A stretch of DNA of 64,000 nt from Paenibacillus sp. FSL R10-2782 (GCF_038592985.1 NZ_CP151951.1:2905001-2969000); one strand, 5' to 3'. Shown: positions 17,502 to 27,800, counted from the first letter of the stretch. The notes: generated by a model not told the origin, from the letters alone. Translations and numbers: made by a program.

Positions 17502-18776
17502 CTATAAATGTTCCACGGATAAAATCCGGTCAAAAAGACCAAAAACTTCTTCCGAATCGTAAAGATTCTCCAATAGGCTGACCTCCATCATTAAACGTCC
17601 CGAAAGCGTAGCCGTTGTGAGCAATAACGACTGGTTTTTAATGGAAAAATAGATGCTATCTACCCATTCCTCCATAATCGGATACGATATGACTCCCAGA
17701 TTGGACAAGGTGATGGTAAAATTCCACAGGGGGAATCTTTCAGGCATTGTTTTCATAACCAATTCAAGACACTGTTGTTTATATTTCCGATATGAATTGG
17801 AAAATGAAGCAAAAAAGAGCGACAACGCATAGGGAACCCCCCTTTTGAACCATTTGAACGCGGATTTCACCTGTTTTTCCAAATTTCCATCCCGGAAAAA
17901 TTGCATTGGAAGGCTTGCGACGTAATTTCCGTGCATAGTTTCTGGCGAGTAGTTATGCAGAAACTTCAAATCCATAGGCATGGAGACAAACACGCGTTGC
18001 TTGTCGGGAGCATGCTGAAGTAGTCCATCAGTCATTCGATAACAGATGTATTCGGTTAATGTCATTTTTAGGCTCCGGCATCGCCGTAAAATCTCACCAG
18101 TCTCCTCTTTGCTGAATCTATACGATTTTTTGACATAACCGCCGCCTTGCTCCGGCCTTCTGCCGTAACTCAAATCAACGGTTTCGCCAGCGCCTGTCCC
18201 TTTTCCCCTAACCCTGGACATAAAACCTGCAACAAAAACCGGCATCCACATAAAAGCGGAAAATCTTCTTTTCATACGCAACAACCTATCTTTGGAGATG
18301 TCGCCCTTTGCCGCCTTATTTTTCGGATCGGAATCTGGTTCGCCTGAGTAATATTCCAGCCATCTCTTGATCCAGAAAACCAAGCTCAGCCCATTAGCCA
18401 CCGCATGGTTCATCGCAAATATCATTGTATATTCATTTATAGGGTAGATACGAAACGGAAGTCTGGCATTGGTCGGTCTGTACTGAGCCAATACCTCCTC
18501 CTCCGTAAAATATTGGGAAAGCTTCATCTTTTCAGCCTCCAGAAATTGTTCCAGCTCTTCCTGAGAAAATCGCCCCCATACAAACGTATCTTTTTCGAAT
18601 TGTTCCACCCTTTTGGCTTGCAGCAAAGGATTGTCCATGATGAGCGAGCGGTAGCTGACAAACAATTTTTCAGCGTCGATTCTTCTTTTAAAAGTAACCG
18701 TTGCGATCATGCTATTGGACAAAATATAATCTTCAGTTCCGAAAAAATAGGTGCTCGCCAGTTTAATCGCATCCAT
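17502..18776 (-). CDS. Stand-alone condensation-fold acyltransferase next to the NRPS
   Basis: 424 residues with the two-lobed fold of NRPS condensation domains, PapA acyltransferases and alcohol acetyltransferases. The catalytic motif reads NHAVANG near residues 122-128: the essential His is kept, while the usual Asp before Gly is Asn. AAGGAGAG precedes the ATG at 18776. It starts 27 bases after the NRPS stop, so it is in the same riboswitch-led transcript. It may acylate, offload or modify the NRPS product. No carrier or adenylation domain is attached. Function is inferred from fold and context only. Confidence 0.72.
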   Translation of the reverse strand: MDAIKLASTYFFGTEDYILSNSMIATVTFKRRIDAEKLFVSYRSLIMDNPLLQAKRVEQFEKDTFVWGRFSQEELEQFLEAEKMKLSQYFTEEEVLAQYRPTNARLPFRIYPINEYTMIFAMNHAVANGLSLVFWIKRWLEYYSGEPDSDPKNKAAKGDISKDRLLRMKRRFSAFMWMPVFVAGFMSRVRGKGTGAGETVDLSYGRRPEQGGGYVKKSYRFSKEETGEILRRCRSLKMTLTEYICYRMTDGLLQHAPDKQRVFVSMPMDLKFLHNYSPETMHGNYVASLPMQFFRDGNLEKQVKSAFKWFKRGVPYALSLFFASFSNSYRKYKQQCLELVMKTMPERFPLWNFTITLSNLGVISYPIMEEWVDSIYFSIKNQSLLLTTATLSGRLMMEVSLLENLYDSEEVFGLFDRILSVEHL

Positions 18777-18803
18777 TTTTCTCTCTCCTTTCCTTCTATT
18801 CTT

Positions 18804-21800
18804 TTACATAAACCCTACTTTTTTGACATGATCCATCATCAGTTTCACTTTTTGACCGTCCAGCCTGGACCACTCAAACCCCAGCGCCTGCAAAATACCG
18901 TCAGTCTTCTTGTTCATCGTCATGAACAACGTTTTGCTTGCTCCCTCAAAGAAGACATTGGAATGAACAAGAATCCGGGCAACCTCCTGCTCTGTCTCTG
19001 GTTCATCGTATTTTTCAAACATGTATTCGGTAAAATCCTCCACTGGCATTGGCTTTACATTTATATCGGCCTGCTTCAAAAGCTTGGCAAAAGCTATCAT
19101 GCTAACCTGATGGCTGTTAAACAGATGATAGGTTTCGTTGATTAAATTTTTCCGGTCGAACAGAAGTACAACTGCCTTGGCCACCTCATCCACAAAGGAG
19201 AAGTTCATGGTTTTATCTTGAATTGCGGGGACCCGGCCAAGTGTGATCATCGACTTTACCAATGAATAAAATGCATTATCCGAGATATTTTCTTGGAAGA
19301 TCCCTGAATTGGAATCAAACACGAGATTCCCGACTCTGAACACATTGGAATCAAGCCCTTGTTGCCTTGCTTTAACAATCTCTTTCTCGGCTTCGAGCTT
19401 TGTCATCACGTAATAGTTATCAGAGCTTTGCTCGACATTGCAGTCATATTCAGTGAACATGATGCTGCTCTGGTCTTCTATCCAGCCGCTACCTACGCTG
19501 GTGGTGGAAACGAAATTGTAGGTCTTTTTCTTCCCTGTGCCAGCAAATTTGATCAGTCTTTCGTTCCCTTCCACATTGACCGCCTGAAATTCCGAGTAAT
19601 GCCCAAAATGCTTCACATTTGCCGCCGAGTTAATGATCGCATCAATGCTTCCGGCCAAATCCTCATAGCGCTCCCGACTCAGTCCAAAGCAGTCCTCGGT
19701 TAAATCTCCGCAGAACACGCACACCCTGTCTTTCCAGACATTATGTCCATCAAGCTCAAGGCCAAAATGGAACTTCAGCTTCTCCCACAGTCTTTCCAGC
19801 GCCTCTTCGTCATTCGTTCCCCGAACAGGTACATACACCTTATATTCCGTATTTTGCAGCAGTTGAAACAAAATATGGATTCCCAGATACCCTGTTCCTC
19901 CTACCAGCAGAACATTACGGTAGTCAGCCCGTTCAGAAAGATCGATATTTTCATAACCCTGATTTTTCTTCCAGTATTCTTTGAGACTCTCGCGCATTTT
20001 CCAGACAACACCAGGTACGCCGTTTTCCCCGGAAGCTGCCGCTTCCCGTAAGGCGTACACGAATTGTTTTAATCTGTCTTTGGAATACTTAATGTTATCC
20101 GCCAAGGCCCGAATCGTCGGATATTGAAAGATGTCGTTAATGCCCACTTCAAAATCCAGCGCCAGCCTCGAAACCACCTGAATCGCCTTGATCGAATTGC
20201 CGCCCAGTCTAAAGAAATGCTCATCAATTCCGATCGATTCTATGCCGAGAATCTCCTGCCATACCTTCTGGATTTTCAAATCAACGTCATTTCTTGGGCT
20301 GCTGACTGTGTAGTCGCTTCCCTGCCATTCAGGCTCGGGTAATGCCTTCCTGTCCATTTTTCCGCTCGGAGTCATCGGCATGTCATCCAGCTGCATAAAG
20401 CTGGACGGCACCATATAATCAGGTAGCTCCTGCATAAGCTGTTCCCGCAGCTCCTCTGCTCCCGGTTCTCCCTCTGCTGTAAAATACGCCGCCAGATACT
20501 TCTCCCCTTGCTTGTCTTCCCTCGCGATCACCGCTACCTCCCGGACAAGCGGATGCTTCATTAGCTGCGCTTCGATTTCCCCCAGCTCAATGCGGAAGCC
20601 CCGAATTTTCACCTGATCGTCGATTCTTCCCAAAAATTCGATATTCCCGTCCGGCAGCCAGCGCACCAGATCGCCTGTGCGGTACAGCTTCTCTCCACCC
20701 TCGTAAGGATTCGCTACAAATTTCTCCGCCGTCAGCTCCGGTCGGTGCAGATACCCCCTGGCCAATCCGTCTCCCGCAATGCACATTTCTCCGGCTGCTC
20801 CCAGCGGCAACAGCTTTTGGTTTCTGTCCATAATATAAATCCGCGTATTGGCAATCGGTTTACCAATTGGCACCGAGGCATATCCCATATCCTCTTCCCG
20901 GTACGTCCACGCGGTTGCAATTACGCTCGATTCGCTCGGACCATAGGCGTTCATATACTCCACGCTGTCCTTCCACCGCGTCACCAGCTCTTTGGTAATC
21001 GCTGATCCACCCGTCACCAGTTTTTTCAGCGTCGGCAGCCTGTCCGGCTCAATCCCTGCCAGATAAGTAGGAGGCAGCAGCGCAATCGTAATTTGGTTTT
21101 CGTTCATGAAGCGTGCAAATTCATTCAGATTATTAATAATATCCCGCGAAACCAGATACAGCGTTCCGCCTCCCAGCAAAATCGTGAACATTTCCCAGAC
21201 CGAGGCATCAAACGAGCTGCTGGCAAATTGCAGCATCCGGTCCGATCCGTCCACGCCCCATTGTTCCTGGAAGAAATACTGGAGGTTAATGATTCCCCGG
21301 TGTTCTACCATGACCCCTTTGGGTTTCCCCGTGGAACCCGAGGTATAGATGATATAAGACAAATCCTCCGGCTTGTTAACAGGCTCTGGATTGGCACTGC
21401 CGTCCGGTTCTATATGTCTTAGGCTTTCGCCATCCAAGTCCATGATTACCCCGTGATAGGTGAGCTTGTCCCGGAGATGCTTTTGCGTCAGTACAATGGA
21501 CGCACTGCTGTCCTCCAGCATGTAGTGAATCCGTTCCTCCGGATAATTCGGATCTATCGGCAGGTAGGCTCCGCCCGCTTTGAGTGTTCCCAGGATGCCT
21601 ATGACCATTTCCATGGAACGCTCCGCCATGATGGCGACGATATCATCCGGCTTCACTCCATGCTCTCTCAAGATTGTAGCCAGCCGATTCGCCTGCTCGT
21701 TCAGCTCCCGGTAGGTCAGCGTTTGCTCTCCCCAGACCAAAGCCGGATGATCTGCTCTTTGCTCCGCTCGTTCCTCAAACAGTCCCTGAATCGTGTGATC

Positions 21801-24800
21801 CTTTAGATATTCCGCCTCCGTATGGTTAAAACCGCGAACTAGCGTACCCCTTTCTTCCTCTGGCACGATTTCGATATCTTCGATCCTCATCTTTGGATAA
21901 CGGATGATTTCACAGATGATCATTTTAATCTGCCCGGCTACCCGCTCCATAAAGCCTCTGTCATAGGCCAAGCTATTGTAGCGGAATTTAATCTGCAAAT
22001 CGTTCTCAGGCACAACAATGAAATTAAAATCAAAATTTGTCTGTTCGGAGACCTTTGTGGACAGAATCCTCAAATCTGTTCCGTGGTCGCCCTGTCCTTT
22101 GACAGCTTCCTCTATCGGATAGTTTTCAAAGGCTAGCAGGTTTTGCACCAATCCGCCTCCATGGGCAGTTCGCGACTGAATTTCCGCCAGCGGATAATAG
22201 TGATGCCGCTCCGATGCCCATGCCTCCTGCTGCAGTTTGGCAACCAGGTCTGAAAAGCTTTCTTCCTTCTCTGCCCGAACTCTGACAGGAATCGTATTGA
22301 TAAACAGCCCTACCATCTGTTCAACGCCTTGAATTTCTGCCGGTCTTCCCGAGACAACCGTTCCGAACACCACATCCTGGGTATTGTTATACCGTTGCAG
22401 CAGGATTCCCCATACGGCCTGTATCACCGTACTTAACGTGGCGCCGTTTTCTCTTGCGATCCTCTCCAAACTCGCCTTCATTTCCTTATTTATCGTAAAA
22501 TCGTATTCCTCCTGAATGTATCCTGGATTAGCTATACCACTTTTGATTTTAGGCAGCAGCGCTGGCTGTTCGTACTCTGTCAGATAATTCTCCCAGTAAG
22601 CCCCCGTCTCCCGGTCATCCCTTTGCTCCAGCCACTGGATATATTGATGATAAGGATACACTGTCCCTAATTGCGGTATGCTTCCTTTATGAAGCGCACT
22701 GTAAATTTCCAGCAGCTCTTTAAATACAATGCCAAGACACCATCCATCCATAATGATATGATGAAAACTCAAAATGAAACGATAGCTGTGGGCATTCATT
22801 CTAACCAAGGCAAATCTGATCAGTGGCTCCCGGGTAAGGTCAAAGCCCTTTTCTCTATCCTTGTCCAAATAGGCTTGGAGATGGTTTTCTTTCTCTTCCT
22901 CTGTTAAGAAGGAAATATACTCGAAAAACATTTCAGCCGGTCTATCCTTTAAAACGACCTGAACCGGTTTTTCCACCTTTTCATAAACAAAGGCGGTCCG
23001 CAAAATATCGTGTCTTTGAATCACCTGCTGGAAAGCACGCTCAAACAAGCTCCTATCGATATCACCCTCCAGACTGATCACGGCTTGTTCAAAATACGCG
23101 TGCGAGTTTTGCTCCCTGAGGAAGTGATAGAGCATTCCCGACTGCATAGGGGTCAATGTATAAATGTCTGTGATATTGGGCTTAGAGTCCCCCATCGCGC
23201 GGTATACCTCTTCTACCTCCGCCGTCGTAATGTTGCTGGAACTTACATCACTGGCTGTCAGTTCCGTATATTCCTGTGATGCGCAATGCTCGATAATTTG
23301 CTCCAGATTTCGCTTAAAGCCTTCCGCCACTGTGATCAGCGTGGCCTTTTCATATTCGTGCTTGTGATAGGTGAAACTCAACCGTAGTTTTCCATCAGTC
23401 ACCCTTCCGTTAATGTCCAAGCAGTAAGGTCTTTGCATGTCGGGTGAAACCGTCTCATCGGTAAGAACATCGGAGATGGTAAATATGTCGGTATCGATAT
23501 CCTGGTCAAACTGCCCCAGGTAGTTAAAGCTGATCTCAGGGTGCAAATTAAACCTTAAGATTTCCTCGTCCCGAGGGAACGTCTGGTATTTTAAAATGCC
23601 GTAGCCGATGCCTTTTTGCGGAATGCGCCGTAGGCTTTCTTTGACGGCTTTAAGCCGGGAAGACACGTTCTTGACGCCTTCCATATCCAAAATCACAGGG
23701 TACTGGGCGGTAAACCAGCCTACGGTTCTGCTGATATCCATATCCTGAATGATTTCTTCGCGTCCGTGTCCTTCCAGGTTAACAAGCACCTTATCTTCTC
23801 CTGTCCATTCCCGAATAGCCTCTCCCAATGCCGTCAAAAGAACATCGTTGATTTCAGTATTGTAAGCCTTATTCACTTCTCTAAGCAGCTTGGCGGTTTG
23901 GAATTCATCCAGCACGATTTCGATATGATCGCTATCCATATATGTTCTGCCATGAACGGAATGATCCTTGGGAATTGGCTTGATTTCATTCTGCTCCAGC
24001 TCGGACCAGTACGTGATTTCTTGCAGAAGCTCCCCGCTGCTGGCATACGTATAAAGTTGTTCAGACCATGCCAGGAAAGAGTCCGTTTTCCCTCTGAATG
24101 TGACTTCTTCCCCCTGCTCCGCCTGTCGGTATCCTGTAGAAATATCCTCAAAAAGAATCCGCCAAGAAATCCCGTCAACCACCAGGTGGTGAATACTTAC
24201 GCACAGATAGTCACCGTCTTTCGTTTTGAACAAGCCCGCTTGCATCAGAGGTCCACATTCTAAATCCATGCGGGACTGAAGCTGGGCGGCTTCTTCCTTT
24301 ACGGAGCTATCATATATATCATCATTTGTAAGATCCTTTACCTCCAGCGAGTATAGCTCACCTTCCATGCCTCGGTTGAACAGAACCACCTGTCCCGCCT
24401 TCTCACGCATTACAATACGCAAAGCATCATGGTGTTCCACCAAACGATCGAACACTTTTCTTAACATCCTTTCGTCAAACCCCTGTTTCCTATGTAACAG
24501 AACGGACTGGTTGAAGTGATGTTTTGCTGCAAAAGGCTGCTCAAAAAACCAGCTTTGGATGGGCGTGAGCATGATTTCCCCTGTTACCATTCCTTGAAAA
24601 GCAGTATGTTCGACAGATTGTACATAGGCACTCAATTGTTCAATCACAGGATGGTCAAAAAGTTCCTTCAGTTGCAGCTTTAGCTTATAATCGTGAAGCT
24701 TGGACACGATCTGGATGGCTTTAATAGAATCTCCCCCCAGATTCAGAAAGTGATCCTTAATGCCTACCCGTTCGACTTTCAGGACTTTTCCCCATATTTC

Positions 24801-27731
24801 AGCCAATATTTCCTCTATTTTGTCTCTCGGTGCCACATATTCCTCCGTTGCATTCACGCTCAGATCGGGCTCGGGCAATGCCTTCCTGTCCATTTTTCCG
24901 CTCGGAGTCATCGGCATGTCATCCAGCTGCATAAAGCTGGACGGCACCATATAATCAGGCAGCTCCTGCATAAGCTGTTCCCGCAGCTCCTCTGCTCCCG
25001 GCTCGCCCTCTGCTGTAAAATACGCCGCCAGATACTTCTCCCCTTGCTCGTCTTCCCTCGCGATCACCGCTACCTCCCGGACAAGCGGATGCTTCATTAG
25101 CTGCGCTTCGATTTCCCCCAGCTCAATGCGGAAGCCCCGAATTTTCACCTGATCGTCGATTCTTCCCAAAAATTCGATATTCCCGTCCGGCAGCCAGCGC
25201 ACCAGATCGCCTGTGCGGTACAGCTTCTCTCCACCCTCGTAAGGATTCGCTACAAATTTCTCCGCCGTCAGCTCCGGTCGGTGCAGATACCCCCTGGCCA
25301 ATCCGTCTCCCGCAATGCACATTTCCCCGGCTGCTCCCAGCGGCAGCAGCTTTTGGTTCCTGTCCATAATATAAATCCGCGTATTGGCAATCGGTTTACC
25401 AATTGGCACCGAGGCATATCCCATATCCTCTTCCCGGTACGTCCACGCGGTTGCAATTACGCTCGATTCGCTCGGACCATAGGCGTTCATATACTCCACG
25501 CTGTCCTTCCACCGCGTCACCAGCTCTTTGGTAATCGCTGATCCACCCGTCACCAGTTTTTTCAGCGTCGGCAGCCTGTCCGGCTCAATCCCTGCCAGAT
25601 AAGTAGGAGGCAGCAGCGCAATCGTAATTTGGTTTTCGTTCATGAAGCGTGCAAATTCATTCAGATTATTAATAATATCCCGCGAAACCAGATACAGCGT
25701 TCCGCCTCCCAGCAAAATCGTGAACATTTCCCAGACCGAGGCATCAAACGAGCTGCTGGCAAATTGCAGCATCCGGTCCGATCCGTCCACGCCCCATTGT
25801 TCCTGGAAGAAATGCTGGAGGTTAATGATTCCCCGGTGTTCTACCATGACCCCTTTGGGTTTCCCCGTGGAACCCGAGGTATAGATGATATAAGACAAAT
25901 CCTCCGGCTTGTTAACAGGCTCTGGATTGGCACTGCCGTCCGGTTCTATATGTCTTAGGCTTTCGCCATCCAAGTCCATGATTGCCCCGTGATAGGTGAG
26001 CTTGTCCCGGAGATGCTTTTGCGTCAGTACAATGGACGCACTGCTGTCCTCCAGCATGTAGTGAATCCGTTCCTCCGGATAATTCGGATCTATCGGCAGG
26101 TAGGCTCCGCCCGCTTTGAGTGTTCCCAGGATGCCTATGACCATTTCCATGGAACGCTCCGCCATGATGGCGACGATATCATCCGGCTTCACTCCATGCT
26201 CTCTTAAGATTGTAGCCAGCCGATTGGCCTGCTCGTTCAGCTCCCGGTAGGTCAGCGTTTGCTCTCCCCAGACCAAAGCCGGATGATCTGCTCTTTGTTC
26301 CGCTCGTTCCTCAAACAGTCCCTGAATCGTGTGATCCTTTGGATATTCCGCCTCCGTATGGTTAAAACCGCGAACTAGCGTACCCCTTTCTTCCTCTGGC
26401 ACGATTTCGATTTGCGAAATAAGAGTTTCACTTTGCTCCATGACTTGAGCAAATAAATATTCAAAGTGGGAGATAACGTTATCAATGGAGATGAATCTTT
26501 CAAAAGCCTGTATCTGATAGTCAAAATTAACGGCTACATCCGCTTCACCTTCTTGTCCCCATATCAGGAGATTGAGTGCATTTCTTTCATGATGATGCGG
26601 CATACTTACAATCCGGCTTGCTGCGCCGATCAATGCTTCTCTCGTTTCCTGTTCTTCGAAAGAAAGCGATATATCAAACAGTTTTCCTTTCTCATTGCTG
26701 TTCTCGTAAACCGCCCGGTAAATTTCACCGAAAGACATTTTCTGATGACGATAGCATTGCATAAGCTCACGTTTGATGCTCTTAATCAGTTCTTTGAAGC
26801 TTATATCTTTCTCGGGGCTGATCCGCAGCGGCAGCACGTTGGCGAAATGTCCCATCGTCTGCTTATATTTCGCTTTGCTCCGATTAAAAACCGGGACGCC
26901 GATCACCATTTCGTTCCGATTGCAAATCTTGCTGAAATACAGGAACAGTATGCCTAAAAAATAGTGGAACGACGAGCATCCTTCCTCTTTGCAAAATTCA
27001 ATCATTTGATTGTATAACGCCTTGTTTATAGTTAAGGTTCGCCGATCACTCCAAACGGAATCGCCGTCACCATCATCGACATCCATGCCTCTGCTCAACA
27101 GAGGCTCGGGAATGGTCAGGTATTTGTTCTGCCAGAACGCCCTGTCTTTTAAAAAGGCCGGAGAATTCAGATAATTCTGATTATCGGAAATAAAATCAGC
27201 ATAGGAATAGACCGTTCTGTTCATTTCGCCAATTCCTTGCACCAATTTATTGTAATTGTCAAACATTTGACTGATTAAGAGAGCAAATCCCCATCCGTCG
27301 ATCACCAAATGATGAACTTTAAGTAAAATGAAGTATGTGTTCGGGGCACCTTTCAACAAAACAAATTGAAAATAGAAGTCCTCTGGTTGAAAAGGTTTTA
27401 AAAACTCATTTTTCATCCAGTTAATGCAAAAAGAGTTTGGATTTTCCTTTACTGAAAAATCATGAAACGCAACTTCATAGTCAGCTTCCGGCAAAAATGT
27501 TAAATAAGGCTCTCCCTTTTTATCAATAAAACGGGTACTCAGAGAATCATTCTGTGTGATTAATAACTGCATGGACTGCCTAATGATAGCTGTATTCAGG
27601 TTTCCTTTAACCTCAACATACCCACCGATATTGTAAATAGGCTTTCCAGGGTACATGCACTGTTCGAACCATATATCTTTCTGATAGGAACTTAACGGAT
27701 ACTCCTTGAAACTTACTACGCTCGTTTGCAT
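18804..27731 (-). CDS. Two-module NRPS with epimerase and terminal thioester reductase (C-A-T-E-C-A-T-R)
   Basis: A 2975-residue assembly-line enzyme. Domains: condensation, about 10-440, HHLVIDGWG at 139; adenylation 1, about 455-955; carrier 1, about 965-1035, with GGDS near 998; epimerase-type domain, about 1045-1500, HHLVVDGISW near 1178; condensation 2, about 1525-1950, HHIIMDGW near 1655; adenylation 2, about 1965-2466; carrier 2 with GGNS near 2510; reductase, about 2600-2975, with GGTGYLG and a YxxxK pair (YVMTK). GGAGGGG precedes the ATG. Loading should give an N-acyl-D-X-L-X thioester, released by NAD(P)H as an aldehyde or alcohol. A Stachelhaus-type reading by alignment to GrsA gives D235 A236 W239 L278 V299 G301 A322 V330 I331 in both modules, suggesting a bulky hydrophobic residue. 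No MbtH, phosphopantetheinyl transferase or exporter is adjacent. Confidence 0.95.
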   Translation of the reverse strand: MQTSVVSFKEYPLSSYQKDIWFEQCMYPGKPIYNIGGYVEVKGNLNTAIIRQSMQLLITQNDSLSTRFIDKKGEPYLTFLPEADYEVAFHDFSVKENPNSFCINWMKNEFLKPFQPEDFYFQFVLLKGAPNTYFILLKVHHLVIDGWGFALLISQMFDNYNKLVQGIGEMNRTVYSYADFISDNQNYLNSPAFLKDRAFWQNKYLTIPEPLLSRGMDVDDGDGDSVWSDRRTLTINKALYNQMIEFCKEEGCSSFHYFLGILFLYFSKICNRNEMVIGVPVFNRSKAKYKQTMGHFANVLPLRISPEKDISFKELIKSIKRELMQCYRHQKMSFGEIYRAVYENSNEKGKLFDISLSFEEQETREALIGAASRIVSMPHHHERNALNLLIWGQEGEADVAVNFDYQIQAFERFISIDNVISHFEYLFAQVMEQSETLISQIEIVPEEERGTLVRGFNHTEAEYPKDHTIQGLFEERAEQRADHPALVWGEQTLTYRELNEQANRLATILREHGVKPDDIVAIMAERSMEMVIGILGTLKAGGAYLPIDPNYPEERIHYMLEDSSASIVLTQKHLRDKLTYHGAIMDLDGESLRHIEPDGSANPEPVNKPEDLSYIIYTSGSTGKPKGVMVEHRGIINLQHFFQEQWGVDGSDRMLQFASSSFDASVWEMFTILLGGGTLYLVSRDIINNLNEFARFMNENQITIALLPPTYLAGIEPDRLPTLKKLVTGGSAITKELVTRWKDSVEYMNAYGPSESSVIATAWTYREEDMGYASVPIGKPIANTRIYIMDRNQKLLPLGAAGEMCIAGDGLARGYLHRPELTAEKFVANPYEGGEKLYRTGDLVRWLPDGNIEFLGRIDDQVKIRGFRIELGEIEAQLMKHPLVREVAVIAREDEQGEKYLAAYFTAEGEPGAEELREQLMQELPDYMVPSSFMQLDDMPMTPSGKMDRKALPEPDLSVNATEEYVAPRDKIEEILAEIWGKVLKVERVGIKDHFLNLGGDSIKAIQIVSKLHDYKLKLQLKELFDHPVIEQLSAYVQSVEHTAFQGMVTGEIMLTPIQSWFFEQPFAAKHHFNQSVLLHRKQGFDERMLRKVFDRLVEHHDALRIVMREKAGQVVLFNRGMEGELYSLEVKDLTNDDIYDSSVKEEAAQLQSRMDLECGPLMQAGLFKTKDGDYLCVSIHHLVVDGISWRILFEDISTGYRQAEQGEEVTFRGKTDSFLAWSEQLYTYASSGELLQEITYWSELEQNEIKPIPKDHSVHGRTYMDSDHIEIVLDEFQTAKLLREVNKAYNTEINDVLLTALGEAIREWTGEDKVLVNLEGHGREEIIQDMDISRTVGWFTAQYPVILDMEGVKNVSSRLKAVKESLRRIPQKGIGYGILKYQTFPRDEEILRFNLHPEISFNYLGQFDQDIDTDIFTISDVLTDETVSPDMQRPYCLDINGRVTDGKLRLSFTYHKHEYEKATLITVAEGFKRNLEQIIEHCASQEYTELTASDVSSSNITTAEVEEVYRAMGDSKPNITDIYTLTPMQSGMLYHFLREQNSHAYFEQAVISLEGDIDRSLFERAFQQVIQRHDILRTAFVYEKVEKPVQVVLKDRPAEMFFEYISFLTEEEKENHLQAYLDKDREKGFDLTREPLIRFALVRMNAHSYRFILSFHHIIMDGWCLGIVFKELLEIYSALHKGSIPQLGTVYPYHQYIQWLEQRDDRETGAYWENYLTEYEQPALLPKIKSGIANPGYIQEEYDFTINKEMKASLERIARENGATLSTVIQAVWGILLQRYNNTQDVVFGTVVSGRPAEIQGVEQMVGLFINTIPVRVRAEKEESFSDLVAKLQQEAWASERHHYYPLAEIQSRTAHGGGLVQNLLAFENYPIEEAVKGQGDHGTDLRILSTKVSEQTNFDFNFIVVPENDLQIKFRYNSLAYDRGFMERVAGQIKMIICEIIRYPKMRIEDIEIVPEEERGTLVRGFNHTEAEYLKDHTIQGLFEERAEQRADHPALVWGEQTLTYRELNEQANRLATILREHGVKPDDIVAIMAERSMEMVIGILGTLKAGGAYLPIDPNYPEERIHYMLEDSSASIVLTQKHLRDKLTYHGVIMDLDGESLRHIEPDGSANPEPVNKPEDLSYIIYTSGSTGKPKGVMVEHRGIINLQYFFQEQWGVDGSDRMLQFASSSFDASVWEMFTILLGGGTLYLVSRDIINNLNEFARFMNENQITIALLPPTYLAGIEPDRLPTLKKLVTGGSAITKELVTRWKDSVEYMNAYGPSESSVIATAWTYREEDMGYASVPIGKPIANTRIYIMDRNQKLLPLGAAGEMCIAGDGLARGYLHRPELTAEKFVANPYEGGEKLYRTGDLVRWLPDGNIEFLGRIDDQVKIRGFRIELGEIEAQLMKHPLVREVAVIAREDKQGEKYLAAYFTAEGEPGAEELREQLMQELPDYMVPSSFMQLDDMPMTPSGKMDRKALPEPEWQGSDYTVSSPRNDVDLKIQKVWQEILGIESIGIDEHFFRLGGNSIKAIQVVSRLALDFEVGINDIFQYPTIRALADNIKYSKDRLKQFVYALREAAASGENGVPGVVWKMRESLKEYWKKNQGYENIDLSERADYRNVLLVGGTGYLGIHILFQLLQNTEYKVYVPVRGTNDEEALERLWEKLKFHFGLELDGHNVWKDRVCVFCGDLTEDCFGLSRERYEDLAGSIDAIINSAANVKHFGHYSEFQAVNVEGNERLIKFAGTGKKKTYNFVSTTSVGSGWIEDQSSIMFTEYDCNVEQSSDNYYVMTKLEAEKEIVKARQQGLDSNVFRVGNLVFDSNSGIFQENISDNAFYSLVKSMITLGRVPAIQDKTMNFSFVDEVAKAVVLLFDRKNLINETYHLFNSHQVSMIAFAKLLKQADINVKPMPVEDFTEYMFEKYDEPETEQEVARILVHSNVFFEGASKTLFMTMNKKTDGILQALGFEWSRLDGQKVKLMMDHVKKVGFM
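20332..21875 (-). repeat. Direct repeat copy 2: adenylation domain of NRPS module 2
   Basis: 1544 bp, matching 24868-26411 at a constant offset of 4536 bp with no indel. By eye I see about 14 substitutions, four of which change the protein. The flanking condensation and carrier sequences are not repeated. Confidence 0.95.
24868..26411 (-). repeat. Direct repeat copy 1: adenylation domain of NRPS module 1
   Basis: Partner of 20332-21875. The edges are sharp: identity starts at the end of the A domain (just after the PSGKMDRKALP core) and stops just upstream of the VPEEERGTLVRGFN linker. Confidence 0.95.
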
Positions 27732-27800
27732 AAAATCCCCTCCGTTTGTTAATCATTTCATGCGTTCTACTCCATATTCCAAAAAATCATTTCCACTACA

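Noticed and set aside
20332..26411. Assembly artefact as the cause of the A-domain repeat
   Set aside because: The copies carry distinct substitutions and different flanks, so a simple collapse or duplication error is unlikely, though long reads would settle it.
18804..27731. Assignment to polymyxin, fusaricidin or tridecaptin synthesis
   Set aside because: Those clusters have many modules and thioesterase release; this enzyme has two modules and a reductase.
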